Positions 1 to 7,677 of a stretch of 64,000 nt of DNA are shown here, in pieces. Each line of letters starts with the position of its first letter. The first letter of the stretch is position 1. Made by a program: the position numbers and the translations under genes. The notes beneath the pieces are model-generated. The model was not told the DNA's origin, ran no database searches, and saw only the letters and a list, made by a program, of their open reading frames with translations. This DNA is from an uncultured Treponema sp. Its GTDB lineage: Bacteria > Spirochaetota > Spirochaetia > Treponematales > Treponemataceae. Location of the stretch: NCBI GenBank assembly GCA_946410085.1, contig CAMJZA010000004.1:34723-98722 (forward strand). The letters are read 5' to 3'.

Positions 1-506
1 TCTTCTTCAACCGACCACAAGATTGTCTCTCCGGACAGGGCTATGGCTTCATCTGTCGCTGCTTTCATTTGCGCTTCAGTGGGACTACTATCCGGACCAT
101 AATCTTCATAAGTTTCGCCTCCTGCATACCAACGGGGTATTCCATCAATATAAATGATTCTTCCTTCCGAATAGAGGTCCGGTGCCCATGTCATATCCGC
201 ATGCAGGGTGTAAGTCTTGTTGGCGGTCAGTACTTCTCTTCCCGTCATCCGCTTCCAGTTCCAGATTGAGTCAGTGTCATAATGGTTAATAACTAAAAAA
301 CCATTCCAAATTGCTTTGCCTTCTCTACGAGAACCAGTTGTTGTATCAAATGGACCTCCTGATCCGAAACTGCCTGCCGACTGGGGGTCACTTCCTTGGT
401 TCTTATACCAGTCTTCGTTCCAATAGTCACACGAGCTGAACATACTGGCCGTGCACGCAAGGGCAGCCCCAAGGACGACAAGCCTGAACAATGCTGTTTT
501 CTTCAT
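1..506 (-). CDS. Putative lipoprotein, 3' end beyond the window
   Basis: The frame is open from an ATG at 506 to the window edge, giving 168 residues with no stop. The N-terminus (MKKTALFRLVVLGAALAC) is a basic start followed by a hydrophobic stretch, then SMFSSC, a relaxed spirochaetal lipobox with the lipidated cysteine probably at residue 26. The mature part is rich in Gly, Ser, Trp and Tyr and matches no family I recognise. A GGAGG Shine-Dalgarno lies just before the ATG. The -10 and upstream block of a promoter module shared with two other genes lie at 540-583. The role is unknown; the location is probably the cell envelope. Confidence 0.75.
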   Translation of the reverse strand, partial: MKKTALFRLVVLGAALACTASMFSSCDYWNEDWYKNQGSDPQSAGSFGSGGPFDTTTGSRREGKAIWNGFLVINHYDTDSIWNWKRMTGREVLTANKTYTLHADMTWAPDLYSEGRIIYIDGIPRWYAGGETYEDYGPDSSPTEAQMKAATDEAIALSGETILWSVEE

Positions 507-539
507 AATATCCTCCAAACAGTCAGAAACTATGCCCCT

Positions 540-594
540 ATGATAGCGGAAACAAATCTGCCTGCGGTAAACTGCCGGTTGACTTTTCAGCGGG
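540..594 (-). promoter_or_regulatory. Shared promoter module, copy 1
   Basis: Read on the minus strand, the block GTCAACCGGCAGTTTACCGC (583-564) is followed after exactly 18 bases by a TATCAT -10 (545-540), 33 bases before the lipoprotein start at 506. The same block and spacing recur at 2981-3036 and 9287-9341. The hexamer at the normal -35 position is poor (ACCGCA), so the conserved block is probably an activator site or an alternative sigma-factor element. This is inference from three copies. Confidence 0.55.
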
Positions 595-640
595 GAGCAG
601 CTGGTCAGGGAGGACGAGCTTACAGATGCAACTCCGCTGT

Positions 641-841
641 CCGTGTACAAGGATAAATATGTGTGAGGTTTTGGACAGGTATTGGAACAGCGGACTCGCC
701 AAAGGCAGGGAGGAAGGTCTGGCAGCAGGAAGACAGGAACGTGCCGTTGAAACCGCCCGGATATTAAAGAATTCCGGCATAGACACAGAACTGATTGCCA
801 AATCTACAGGACTTTCAGCGGAAGAAGTCAGAAAGCTCTGA
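641..841 (+). pseudogene. C-terminal remnant of a PD-(D/E)XK (Rpn-like) nuclease/transposase
   Basis: The frame reads INMCEVLDRYWNSG, then a Glu/Arg/Gly-rich stretch (KGREEGLAAGRQERAVE) and a final helical segment with GLSAEEV. This is the usual tail of Rpn/PDDEXK-type recombination-promoting nucleases, which are around 300 residues and common in spirochaete genomes. The nuclease core is absent: upstream lies the shared promoter module of the neighbouring gene. An internal ATG at 659 exists, but no product is expected. It is a degraded mobile-type gene. Confidence 0.6.
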
Positions 842-953
842 GGCGGATAAAATCAACGCTGGAACACTAATACTGGCACGGGGAGGCTACAGGATGTTTC
901 CGGGATGAAGCCTTTTTCCGCCTGCGGGCAGCTCCGATTCCTTGTTTTCCCAG

Positions 954-1211
954 CTATTCATAATGGTATTTGCAGGAGGCAATCAGCAACTCATCTTTTT
1001 CGACCTTGTAAACCAGACGATGTTCTTCAGTAATTCTTCGAGACCAAAAACCTGAAAGCTCGTGTTTCAGCGGTTCTGGTTTTCCAGTTCCGATAAAGGG
1101 AGTCCTAAGAATTTCCTTTATCAGGCTATTTATCTTCTTAAAAACGGTCTTGTCGCTCCTCGCCCAATTCTGATAATCCTCAAAGGCAGGCTGTGTAAAT
1201 GAAACAATCAC
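954..1211 (-). CDS. yoeB: YoeB/Txe-family mRNA interferase toxin
   Basis: This 85-residue protein matches YoeB along its whole length (GKPEPLKH, FWSRRITEEHRLVY, KYHY). The catalytic residues known from E. coli YoeB fall at the same positions: Glu46, Arg65 and His83. YoeB toxins cleave mRNA at the ribosomal A site when not bound by antitoxin. The GTG start overlaps the antitoxin stop (GTGA at 1211-1208), so the two are translationally coupled. The toxin looks intact. Confidence 0.9.
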   Translation of the reverse strand: MIVSFTQPAFEDYQNWARSDKTVFKKINSLIKEILRTPFIGTGKPEPLKHELSGFWSRRITEEHRLVYKVEKDELLIASCKYHYE

Positions 1212-1432
1212 AGAGCCCCTTCCTCTATGCTAACGAGATTCTCACGATTTTTCAGTTCAGAGATGGACTCAAGCAGATGCTTTTTGTTCGCAGGGGAAGA
1301 AAGGAGGTAGTCTGTTTCATCTTCCACCTCGTGTATGTTGATTTCAATTTCCTTGTCTTTGAACATGGCCTGGATTGCGCGTATAAAATCAAGCGTAAGC
1401 TCTGAAGGTCTTACCGTATACGTGCTAGTCAT
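1208..1432 (-). CDS. Antitoxin partner of the YoeB-like toxin
   Basis: This 74-residue protein is immediately upstream of, and overlaps, the toxin gene, the canonical order of type II modules. The sequence (VRPSELTLDFIRAIQAMF, then an acidic DEVED-like part) is only loosely like YefM/Phd antitoxins, so the assignment rests mainly on position. Such proteins bind their own promoter through the N-terminus and wrap the toxin with the C-terminus. A strong Shine-Dalgarno (GGAGG) precedes the ATG, and the promoter carries an inverted repeat. Confidence 0.75.
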   Translation of the reverse strand: MTSTYTVRPSELTLDFIRAIQAMFKDKEIEINIHEVEDETDYLLSSPANKKHLLESISELKNRENLVSIEEGAL

Positions 1433-1453
1433 AAATCAATTCCTCCAACAATA

Positions 1454-1509
1454 AACATAGGTTAGGCAGGTCAATTTGTCAAGAATATGCTTTTTTGACA
1501 AATTGCCTG
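1454..1509 (-). promoter_or_regulatory. Toxin-antitoxin promoter and operator
   Basis: On the minus strand TTGACA (1482-1477) and TATGTT (1459-1454) are separated by 17 bases, a near-consensus promoter for the antitoxin. An inverted repeat with arms at 1467-1482 (CAGGTCAATTTGTCAA) and 1495-1509 (TTGACAAATTGCCTG) covers the -35. This is the expected layout for autorepression by the antitoxin or the toxin-antitoxin complex. Confidence 0.75.
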
Positions 1510-1668
1510 TCGAAAACTAACGATGATTACAGAATAACACAGAAGAAACATTTATGTTACTCAAACTTCCCACATGAAAAAAGTGGATTAATTCATAAAA
1601 ACAAGGCAGAATCCCCCTAAACATGGTATAATACATGTGACAAAACACCAGAAAGGATGAATCCAACC

Positions 1669-1797
1669 ATGATCACTATAACCGAAACGAATGAGAATGA
1701 AAAGAGGATGATAGGCGCTTCCCTGAAAAAATTCTTCGACGATAACCTCTATAATCTTTTTTTCTTACTGGCAGGGCCATTTACACAATTTTTGTGA
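1669..1797 (+). CDS. Small ORF of unknown function (42 aa)
   Basis: An ATG at 1669 opens a 42-residue frame (MITITETNENEKRMIG...) ending at 1797. It is preceded by AAAGGA about ten bases upstream and a TATAAT hexamer at 1627-1632 with a weak -35. The C-terminal half is hydrophobic and aromatic (FFDDNLYNLFFLLAG). Its 3' end overlaps the end of the convergent HTH gene. It may be a real small protein or the 5' end of a truncated gene. I do not recognise it. Confidence 0.3.
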   Translation: MITITETNENEKRMIGASLKKFFDDNLYNLFFLLAGPFTQFL

Positions 1798-2128
1798 CAG
1801 GCTCGTTTTTTGTGATAGGGTTTAATACTTTTCGCAAAAAGCTTAAGGCTTTTTTTATCACAAAAACGGAATCCTCCAGTCGAAGAGAATAACCTGCCGA
1901 GGAAAGCAGGACTTCTGTATCTTTTGCGCCTAGGTTCAGAATGACAGCGAATGTCATTATCGTTTCACGCTTGGGATTAACTTTTTCTGACCGTATCTTT
2001 GAGTATGCCTGTTTACTGATGCCGGCCTTCTTGTACAGGTCTACCTCACTCATGCCCCGATATTCCCGGTATGCGCGGAGAGTTTCAAAGAAATTACCTC
2101 CCGAATTTTTGATTTTGTTCCCATACAA
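1781..2128 (-). CDS. XRE-like helix-turn-helix protein, probably the C-terminal part of a truncated gene
   Basis: The frame contains a helix-turn-helix (VDLYKKAGISKQAYSKIRSE) followed by FAVILNLGAKDTEVLLSSAG. This is the C-terminal Cro/CI-like domain often found at the end of larger bacterial proteins. The TTG at 2128 is the first conventional start codon, but the same frame stays open and protein-like upstream (YWGYNGIRLLTEHFGDKY) to a stop at 2258-2260 inside a perfect palindrome. The N-terminal part of the original protein was therefore probably lost at that palindrome. No good ribosome-binding site is visible. Probably a pseudogene. Confidence 0.45.
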   Translation of the reverse strand: MYGNKIKNSGGNFFETLRAYREYRGMSEVDLYKKAGISKQAYSKIRSEKVNPKRETIMTFAVILNLGAKDTEVLLSSAGYSLRLEDSVFVIKKALSFLRKVLNPITKNEPVTKIV

Positions 2129-2220
2129 AATTTCGGGACTTAATTCCTCTGGACCTTTGAATTGAGAATACTTATCACCAAAATGTTCTGTCAGAAGCCG
2201 TATGCCATTATATCCCCAAT

Positions 2221-2263
2221 AATTAGTGCCTGCTGAAAAAGACTTTTTCAGCAGGCACTAATT
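2221..2263. repeat. Perfect 43-bp palindrome
   Basis: Two 21-base arms (2221-2241 and 2243-2263) are exact reverse complements around one central base; each arm contains GTGCCTGCTGAAAAAG. No T-run follows on either strand, so it is not a standard terminator. A second, shorter inverted repeat (ATACCAT...ATGGTAT) follows at about 2264-2292. The palindrome breaks the reading frame of the adjacent HTH gene. It may be an element end or a cruciform-forming repeat. Confidence 0.8.
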
Positions 2264-2342
2264 ATACCATACTACAGAGATAATATGGTATACAATCCAG
2301 AAAATTTTATGGCAGGCAGATCTTTTGTCTTTCAGGTTACAA

Positions 2343-2942
2343 CTACCGGATATAGCTGCTGAACACCCGTACCCAGTAGGCTTCGGTGTCGTCATAGGCC
2401 CTGTTATAGCACCTGCCCCAGGCCACCTTCATGTCATGAGTCCCTGCGACCGTAAAGCTTGGTTCAACGGACCACCAGCCGTAGCCGGGCAGGTATATCT
2501 GGACAAACATGTGGTTCATCTTTTCGGTCTGCTGCTGGCACAGCCTGATGCTGAGGCTGTACTGCTTTTTCCACTTGATGCAGAATGCTGTCGCCTTGTC
2601 ACAGCAGTTTACGATGCCGTTTCCGTCGTAGTCCCTGATTCCCTCCTGCTGGCATTTCTGCCATATCCAGTTTATCTGTACATCCACATCACTGGCGGCT
2701 TTTGTCATATATACGTCGTTGGGGGCCGAAGCCAGCGACGCCGTTGTGACTTGCCGGGTCGGCGTATACGATGACGAAGGTGAAGTGCTTTCTTCTGAAG
2801 CATAGTAATCGGTATAGTAACCGCTTGCATAGTTTAACTCCGTCGCGATGGATTTCATCATCGCCACGCAGGACGTAAGCAGCAGCACGGATGCTCCGAT
2901 GCACCCTGTCCAGCCTGCACGAATGACCGTTCTTTTCTTCAT
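2343..2942 (-). CDS. Lipoprotein with a transglutaminase-like domain
   Basis: This 199-residue protein starts with a signal sequence ending in LLLTSC, a good lipobox with the lipidated cysteine at residue 25. A low-complexity Ser/Thr/Tyr linker follows. The C-terminal half has NCCDKATAFCIKW, then MNHMFVQIYLPGYGWW and SVEPS. This resembles the Cys-His-Asp/Glu core of transglutaminase-like folds, but the triad is inferred. It could act as a peptidase or cross-linking enzyme, or be a non-enzymatic surface protein. GGAGGA precedes the ATG, and the shared promoter module lies at 2981-3036. Confidence 0.7.
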   Translation of the reverse strand: MKKRTVIRAGWTGCIGASVLLLTSCVAMMKSIATELNYASGYYTDYYASEESTSPSSSYTPTRQVTTASLASAPNDVYMTKAASDVDVQINWIWQKCQQEGIRDYDGNGIVNCCDKATAFCIKWKKQYSLSIRLCQQQTEKMNHMFVQIYLPGYGWWSVEPSFTVAGTHDMKVAWGRCYNRAYDDTEAYWVRVFSSYIR

Positions 2943-2980
2943 ACGCTATCCTCCTGTAGCCCGCTCCAGGCTACAAGAGG

Positions 2981-3036
2981 AGAATAGCATGGGAAGACGG
3001 CAACGGGGTAAACTGCCGGTTGACTTTTTACGGGGA
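2981..3036 (-). promoter_or_regulatory. Shared promoter module, copy 2
   Basis: The conserved block (GTCAACCGGCAGTTTACCCC on the minus strand, 3024-3005) is followed after exactly 18 bases by TATTCT (2986-2981), 38 bases upstream of the lipoprotein ATG. The A-rich extension CCGTAAAAA on its 5' side is shared with the copy at 9311. A 7-bp hairpin (CTTGTAGCC/GGCTACAG) sits in the transcript leader at about 2953-2975. Confidence 0.55.
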
Positions 3037-3091
3037 AATTTGGTCTTGCTACCCGTGATTGCAAAAGCGAAGGAGCAAAGCCGTCCTCAAT

Positions 3092-3118
3092 AAAAAAGGC
3101 GGGACAGTCTGCCCGCCG
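3092..3118 (-). terminator. Rho-independent terminator
   Basis: On the minus strand GGCGGG pairs with CCCGCC around an 8-base loop, followed by six T residues. It lies about 90 bases after the stop of the zinc-ribbon/Sel1 gene and probably ends that operon. Confidence 0.75.
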
Positions 3119-3209
3119 TGATAAGTTGAACCTGGGCCTTTCGACCAGCTCATTTATCTGAATATAAACCGATTGCTGCAAAATGGCAAGAAGGGTTTTA
3201 AACTTTTGA

Positions 3210-4424
3210 TTACAAAAAAAGTCGAGCGAAGAGGACGAGAAGAAGGAGGATAACTCCTGCGATAACCCAAAGTGTTATGGCGAATGTTTTCACAGGCTTG
3301 ATGATTTTCTGTCTTCTTTCAGATGCAACTTCTGAGGATGCCTGAGACAGCATTTTATCTACAAGCTTATCTTTAATCTCAGAGTCTTTTATTTCCCCGA
3401 GGTTATAATCATTAATCTTTTCAATAAACTTTTCTGCTACTTCCATATCAGGTTCACCTGCGACATCTTTACTCCAGCCATACAGTGAGAATGGCATTCT
3501 ATCAGCCATGTAGCTCAAAACAAAAGGCTGTACGGAATCAAAACTGTCCCCGACGGATTCGAACTCTTTCATCTGTAGCTGCGACAGATTTGCATCGGTT
3601 TTATGAAACTGATTGTGGATTTTTTCCCAAAATAGTATTTCTTCGGCACTGAAGTCTGAATTCTCTGCCGAAAAAGATAATGACGGTGCGGGTTGATAAG
3701 CTGGCTTGTCAATCATGGGAATAACCCTGCACTTTATGAAGCTCTCCGCGAAAAGGTCAAATTCATCAGTGACATTGTATCTTTCGCCCATATTCTTAAA
3801 GAGCCCTGGACCTTCATGTATTAGTGTTCGTATGATTACATGGGAGTTTCTTTTTTGTGCGCTTATGTCAGACGCAAGGCTTTCCCCGCTGTCATAGAGG
3901 GCACGGAGGCGGGCGATGGCCTGTGTGTCCCCGTCTGTAATCATGCGGATGTACCTGACTGCGGCACGGAAGGGATTCTTCTGCACGCCACGTCCTTCCG
4001 CAAAACACTGGGCTACATTGAGGCTTGCTCCGGTAAATCCGTTCGCTTCTGCAGCACGGAATAAGGAAAATGCGGCTTCATCGCTTTTTTCAGTTCCAAT
4101 TCCATTGGCATAGCAGCATGCGAGGGCGTACTGGGCGGCAGGGTGCTTCTGGGATGAAGCTTTTTCCAGCCAGCGGACGGCCTCATTGTAATCCTTGGGA
4201 GCTCCGTTCGTACCGGAGAAATAGCTGTCTCCTATCTGCCACGCAAGCTCGGCGGAAGGGGCTTCTTTTTCCTTTGCGAGCATGGCAGCCAGGGTTGTTT
4301 CAGCAATGACTGTACCAGCTTCTGAATGGGCATTTTTCCCTTCTGCACTAACCCGCTTCCCACAAGCAGAACAGAACGCGGCATCATCCTCAAGGGCTTT
4401 TCCGCAATATATGCAGTATATCAT
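3210..4424 (-). CDS. Zinc-ribbon, Sel1-repeat, tail-anchored membrane protein
   Basis: This 404-residue protein begins with a CxxC...CxxC zinc ribbon (MIYCIYCGKALEDDAAFCSACG). Three Sel1-like repeats follow at about residues 60-170 (AQYALACCYANGIG and similar), then about 190 residues with no recognisable motif, and one C-terminal transmembrane helix (LWVIAGVILLLLVLFARLFL). Sel1 repeats form helical solenoids that bind proteins. With the ribbon and the anchor this suggests an adaptor facing the cytoplasm. GGAGG precedes the ATG. It is the last gene of a compact minus-strand group, 21 bases after the gene above it. Confidence 0.75.
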   Translation of the reverse strand: MIYCIYCGKALEDDAAFCSACGKRVSAEGKNAHSEAGTVIAETTLAAMLAKEKEAPSAELAWQIGDSYFSGTNGAPKDYNEAVRWLEKASSQKHPAAQYALACCYANGIGTEKSDEAAFSLFRAAEANGFTGASLNVAQCFAEGRGVQKNPFRAAVRYIRMITDGDTQAIARLRALYDSGESLASDISAQKRNSHVIIRTLIHEGPGLFKNMGERYNVTDEFDLFAESFIKCRVIPMIDKPAYQPAPSLSFSAENSDFSAEEILFWEKIHNQFHKTDANLSQLQMKEFESVGDSFDSVQPFVLSYMADRMPFSLYGWSKDVAGEPDMEVAEKFIEKINDYNLGEIKDSEIKDKLVDKMLSQASSEVASERRQKIIKPVKTFAITLWVIAGVILLLLVLFARLFL

Positions 4425-4445
4425 AGAACCTCCGTGGTGTGCTTC

Positions 4446-5021
4446 TTATATTCGCCACGTTTTTCGAATACCGCTCTCGCCAAGCAAATGGGCGACATTC
4501 TTTGATAACTCGCTGTCTCCGAGTGTTTCAACTTTCTTTGAAAGGCTTTCCATCGCCCGAATATCTTCCCATTTTTCTTCAATATTTTCATCTTCCATTT
4601 CAAACAAAGCCTTTATAACGAAAAACTCTTTTCCGTCAATCAATTCCTTCTCTATCCAGTTTTCTTCGAGTCTCCAATTTGCAACCCATTTTTCAGCTTC
4701 TCCTTTATCGATTCCCCGTTCGGTCAATTCATCGAGAGAAACTTTATCACCGACTTCCGGGTATTTTCCGAACATCTTATAAAACAAGGGTTCATCAGGA
4801 TATCCAAGCTTATTGTAGCAGAGATTCCGTATAAAAACCTTCAATTCAGGAGAAAGAATCTTGTCAAGACAATCCATTGCAATGCCGTACGCCTTTTCTT
4901 TTTGGTCACACAAATACTTGAAGAAATCGCTGGCAGTCTCAAAATCTTTTTCGTCCAGCCGATTTTCAAATTTACGCTTCAACTCTTCCGTGTATTTGCT
5001 CATTATTCCTTCTACATTCAT
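4446..5021 (-). CDS. Uncharacterised acidic protein, possibly linked to the upstream toxin-like gene
   Basis: This 191-residue protein is soluble, charged and largely helical, with no motif I recognise. It starts 11 bases after the stop of a YoeB-like toxin gene. A TAGGAG Shine-Dalgarno sits 8 bases before the ATG at 5021; a second ATG at 5003 has poorer spacing. The gene may be co-transcribed with the toxin-like gene and the Sel1 gene. The position makes an antitoxin role possible, but nothing in the sequence shows it. Confidence 0.6.
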   Translation of the reverse strand: MNVEGIMSKYTEELKRKFENRLDEKDFETASDFFKYLCDQKEKAYGIAMDCLDKILSPELKVFIRNLCYNKLGYPDEPLFYKMFGKYPEVGDKVSLDELTERGIDKGEAEKWVANWRLEENWIEKELIDGKEFFVIKALFEMEDENIEEKWEDIRAMESLSKKVETLGDSELSKNVAHLLGESGIRKTWRI

Positions 5022-5032
5022 TTACGACACTC

Positions 5033-5359
5033 CTAATAACCAAATTTCCCAAGTAATCTATGCTTGCAAGTGTTCTCCTTACCAGAGTAATGATCACAGC
5101 AACCTAGTATGATAGTCTCCGAATTACCATCATTATCTTTTGAGTATTGATAGATTAATCTATTCTTTCTATCTATTCTTCTGGAATAGCATCCTTTATA
5201 ATTGTTTTTTAACAATTCTGGATTTCCCTCACCACCGAGAGGTCCATTTCTCTGTATTGAAATTATCAATTGATTAATAAACTTGTATTTTTCTTTATCC
5301 TTCTTTAACCAATCTCTATAATCGCTAAAACCATTCTTGTCAAAAACGGTATAATCCAT
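5033..5359 (-). CDS. YoeB/Txe-like toxin with C-terminal extension, no canonical antitoxin
   Basis: The core resembles YoeB: NPELLKN supplies the glutamate, RKNRLIY the arginine and CCDHY the histidine. At 108 residues it is about 20 longer than the YoeB at 954-1211, with an extra basic tail (KHRLLGKFGY) and a longer loop before the final strand. No antitoxin gene lies upstream: the preceding gene is SUMF1-like and has its own start region. It has its own promoter and a strong Shine-Dalgarno (AAGGAG). It may be an active toxin neutralised in trans or by the downstream 191-residue protein, or a domesticated endoribonuclease. Confidence 0.7.
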   Translation of the reverse strand: MDYTVFDKNGFSDYRDWLKKDKEKYKFINQLIISIQRNGPLGGEGNPELLKNNYKGCYSRRIDRKNRLIYQYSKDNDGNSETIILGCCDHYSGKENTCKHRLLGKFGY

Positions 5360-5383
5360 AGAACTCCTTCCAACCTCACCAAT

Positions 5384-5412
5384 TATATATACTGCAATTC
5401 TTTAGTTTGCAA
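5384..5412 (-). promoter_or_regulatory. Promoter of the orphan YoeB-like gene
   Basis: On the minus strand TTGCAA (5412-5407) and TATATA (5389-5384) are separated by 17 bases, with the start codon 24 bases further on. The spacer overlaps the stop codon of the upstream SUMF1-like gene, so the toxin-like gene can be transcribed independently. Confidence 0.5.
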
Positions 5413-6247
5413 GACATGAACGAACAACTCGGAATCCCAACGGATTCTCATAATACCCCGGATTATCAGAACCAACTCCATCAGGAGGCTCATAACTACG
5501 ATAATCAATACGATAGGTATCAAATTTCTCTATATACCTGCCATCATAGAATACGCGTCCCGTACAACTGCCACCTCTGACAACTTTATATAAACCTGCT
5601 ACTGTTCCACAAGGATTTGACTGGGGCTTTGTCGGATACGAATCATACCAATCCCAGCACCATTCACACACATTTCCAGTCATATCATAAATTCCAAGTT
5701 CATTCGGAGCCTTCATCATGACATCATGAGTTCTTGCATCGTTATACCAAGCAACACCAGTTATATAATCGCTGCCACTGAAATCGGTATCAAGATAGCA
5801 TTTAACACCACCCCTTGCCGCATATTCCCATTCTGCTTCCGTTGGAAGACGATAGCCATTGGCCTTGAAATCACAGGTATAACCTTTGTTTCGACTACCT
5901 CTGTAACAAGGTGTAAGTCCTTCTGCAAGACTTCTTCGAACACAATATTCTACTGCTTCATACCAAGTAACCCACTCCACAGGGGGATTCCGACCCTTGT
6001 AATAGCTTGATATAGAGCCCATTATGCTATAGTATTCAGCTTGTGTCACCTCGTGAATGCACATATAAAAACTGTCAACAGTTACATTATGGACAGGTTT
6101 TTCATCTTCATCTCCATTCTCACTGCCCATAGGAAACGTTCCGCCTTCTACAAAAACGAAGTCCCAACCGATGTTACTTTCTGCAAAAGCAGGAACAAAA
6201 AAAGAGATAAGAATGAAAATAACTGCAATTAGATTATTCTTTTTCAT
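5402..6247 (-). CDS. Secreted SUMF1/formylglycine-generating-enzyme-like protein
   Basis: This 281-residue protein has a signal peptide (MKKNNLIAVIFILISFFVPAFA, probably cut after AFA). The SUMF1/FGE fold follows: FVEGGTFPMGS, HNVTVDSFYMCIHEVTQAEY, YRLPTEAEWEYAARGG, YDMTGNVCEWCWDWY, VVRGGSC and a C-terminal GFRVVRS. True FGEs use a pair of cysteines to convert a sulfatase cysteine. Most bacterial paralogues in spirochaetes have no known sulfatase partner, and none is nearby. It is probably an exported paralogue of unknown function. GAGGTGG precedes the ATG. Confidence 0.85.
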   Translation of the reverse strand: MKKNNLIAVIFILISFFVPAFAESNIGWDFVFVEGGTFPMGSENGDEDEKPVHNVTVDSFYMCIHEVTQAEYYSIMGSISSYYKGRNPPVEWVTWYEAVEYCVRRSLAEGLTPCYRGSRNKGYTCDFKANGYRLPTEAEWEYAARGGVKCYLDTDFSGSDYITGVAWYNDARTHDVMMKAPNELGIYDMTGNVCEWCWDWYDSYPTKPQSNPCGTVAGLYKVVRGGSCTGRVFYDGRYIEKFDTYRIDYRSYEPPDGVGSDNPGYYENPLGFRVVRSCLAN

Positions 6248-6434
6248 TTATCTACCACCTCTCTTGAAAGCAATGAGTTTTCTAACTACAGTATGAGTGT
6301 TTTCCGAGTCATCAGTTTCGATTCCATGTATACTAAGCATCCATATATACAGCCTTGTCAGGTGTGATGCAATAGTTTGTCCGCATGCCGTCCTAGTTGC
6401 CTTCTTCCATCGCATCGTCGAACAGATTTACTTT

Positions 6435-7187
6435 TCAAGCTTCCCCCCCATCGGTGTCAAACTGCGGGAGCTCCATCGAACCATCTTTACATATTACTCC
6501 ATCAGTAGGAACGTTTTTGTTCCAATGCTTACCTTTTTCTATCTCTTCCCACTGCTTCTTTGTTCCTGTGTAGTTGATTTCTGAAAGTGATACACAGCCT
6601 GAAAACGCATTTTCACCTATCTTTATTACCCCTGTATTCATTGAGTATAAATCCTTTTTCGCAAATTCAGGTGCAGGAATTTCTATGGATTTGAGAGCCG
6701 TGCAACCATAAAATGCACAATCATCTATTATCTCTACGCTGCTTGGTATTACAACAGATTCAAGAGATGTACAGAAACCAAACGCAGAAAAATTTATCTT
6801 TTTAACCTTTTTAGGTATAACCACTGATACAAGAGATGTACAGTAAGAAAATGTTTCCCATTCAATTGATGTAATTCGACTTGGAAGCCTTATGGATTTC
6901 AAAGCCGAACAATCACTAAAAGCAAAGGATTCTATTATCGTGACACTATCAGGAATTTCAATTGACTTAAGCGAACTACACTCCTGAAATGCAGATTCCC
7001 CTATTTTTGTTACGCTAGCAGGAATGACAACAGATACAAGTGTTTTACAAGTCAAAAAAGTTTCTTCGCCTATTTCTTTAACACCATCAGGAATCACCAA
7101 TGATACAGGAGGTGTACAACCTTTTTTTACAGAAACTAGCTTCTTCATATCATCAGAATACTCAATTCCATCTATAATTTTAGACAT
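6435..7187 (-). CDS. BspA-like leucine-rich-repeat protein (LRR_5), cytoplasmic or non-classical
   Basis: I chose the ATG at 7187 (250 residues) because GGAGG lies about 9 bases upstream; a longer frame reaches 7271 without such a site. Residues 25-200 are about seven LRR_5 repeats of roughly 23 residues (pattern LxSIxIPxSVTxIxxxAFxxC), as in the Bacteroides/Treponema BspA family. No signal peptide is visible, unlike surface BspA adhesins. The C-terminal INYTGTKKQWEEIEKG segment is a common end-cap of these repeats. The role is probably protein binding; the ligand is unknown. Confidence 0.85.
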   Translation of the reverse strand: MSKIIDGIEYSDDMKKLVSVKKGCTPPVSLVIPDGVKEIGEETFLTCKTLVSVVIPASVTKIGESAFQECSSLKSIEIPDSVTIIESFAFSDCSALKSIRLPSRITSIEWETFSYCTSLVSVVIPKKVKKINFSAFGFCTSLESVVIPSSVEIIDDCAFYGCTALKSIEIPAPEFAKKDLYSMNTGVIKIGENAFSGCVSLSEINYTGTKKQWEEIEKGKHWNKNVPTDGVICKDGSMELPQFDTDGGEA

Positions 7188-7449
7188 TTTCTCTATTCCT
7201 CCTTCTCTATGTTTAGGTTCGGTTTTGATTTTACGACATAATCTTGAATCAATTTGCAGGGGTTTCAACACAAAAATATCCTATCATTTCATTTTACTAT
7301 TCAAATCCGCAAAAAACAAGGTTCCCTGCTGAATCTGTTGTTTTCTGAGTATGTTCCAAAAACTCACTGAAAAAACCGTGGAAGCATCCGGAAACAGGCT
7401 CGTTCCTCTAAACTGGAAACAAGCTTAACTTTTGACCCCTTTTTAAAAA

Positions 7450-7625
7450 TTCTACGGTGTAACAGTGGCCAATCTACGGTGCAGATGCATCCAATCTGCA
7501 CTGTACTTTCATGTAATCTGCGCCGTAGATTCAACGCATCTACAGCGTAGATTCTGCGCATTTGCAGCGTAGATTCGGCTCATGCATGCCGTACATGCAA
7601 CCGGTCTGCACGGTAAACGCTCCAG
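7450..7625. repeat. Tandem array of eight degenerate 22-bp units
   Basis: Eight consecutive units keep an exact 22-base period: 7450, 7472, 7494, 7516, 7538, 7560, 7582 and 7604. Units 3-5 are the best conserved and read roughly ATCTRCNGCGTAGATTC plus five variable bases. The core is palindromic (ATCTAC...GTAGAT). The period is not a multiple of three, so the array is not a coding repeat, and no frame is open across it in a protein-like way. It lies between the end of the DUF6884 gene and the start of the leucine-rich-repeat gene (7187). The rest of 7188-7449 shows nothing recognisable. Confidence 0.75.
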
Positions 7626-7677
7626 TTCCATACCGGTCATGCCTTGCCCGCAGGCTGTGCGTCCGCATCTGTTCCCC

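Noticed and set aside
7450..7625. CRISPR array
   Set aside because: The units are 22 bases without separate repeats and unique spacers, and no cas genes are in the window.
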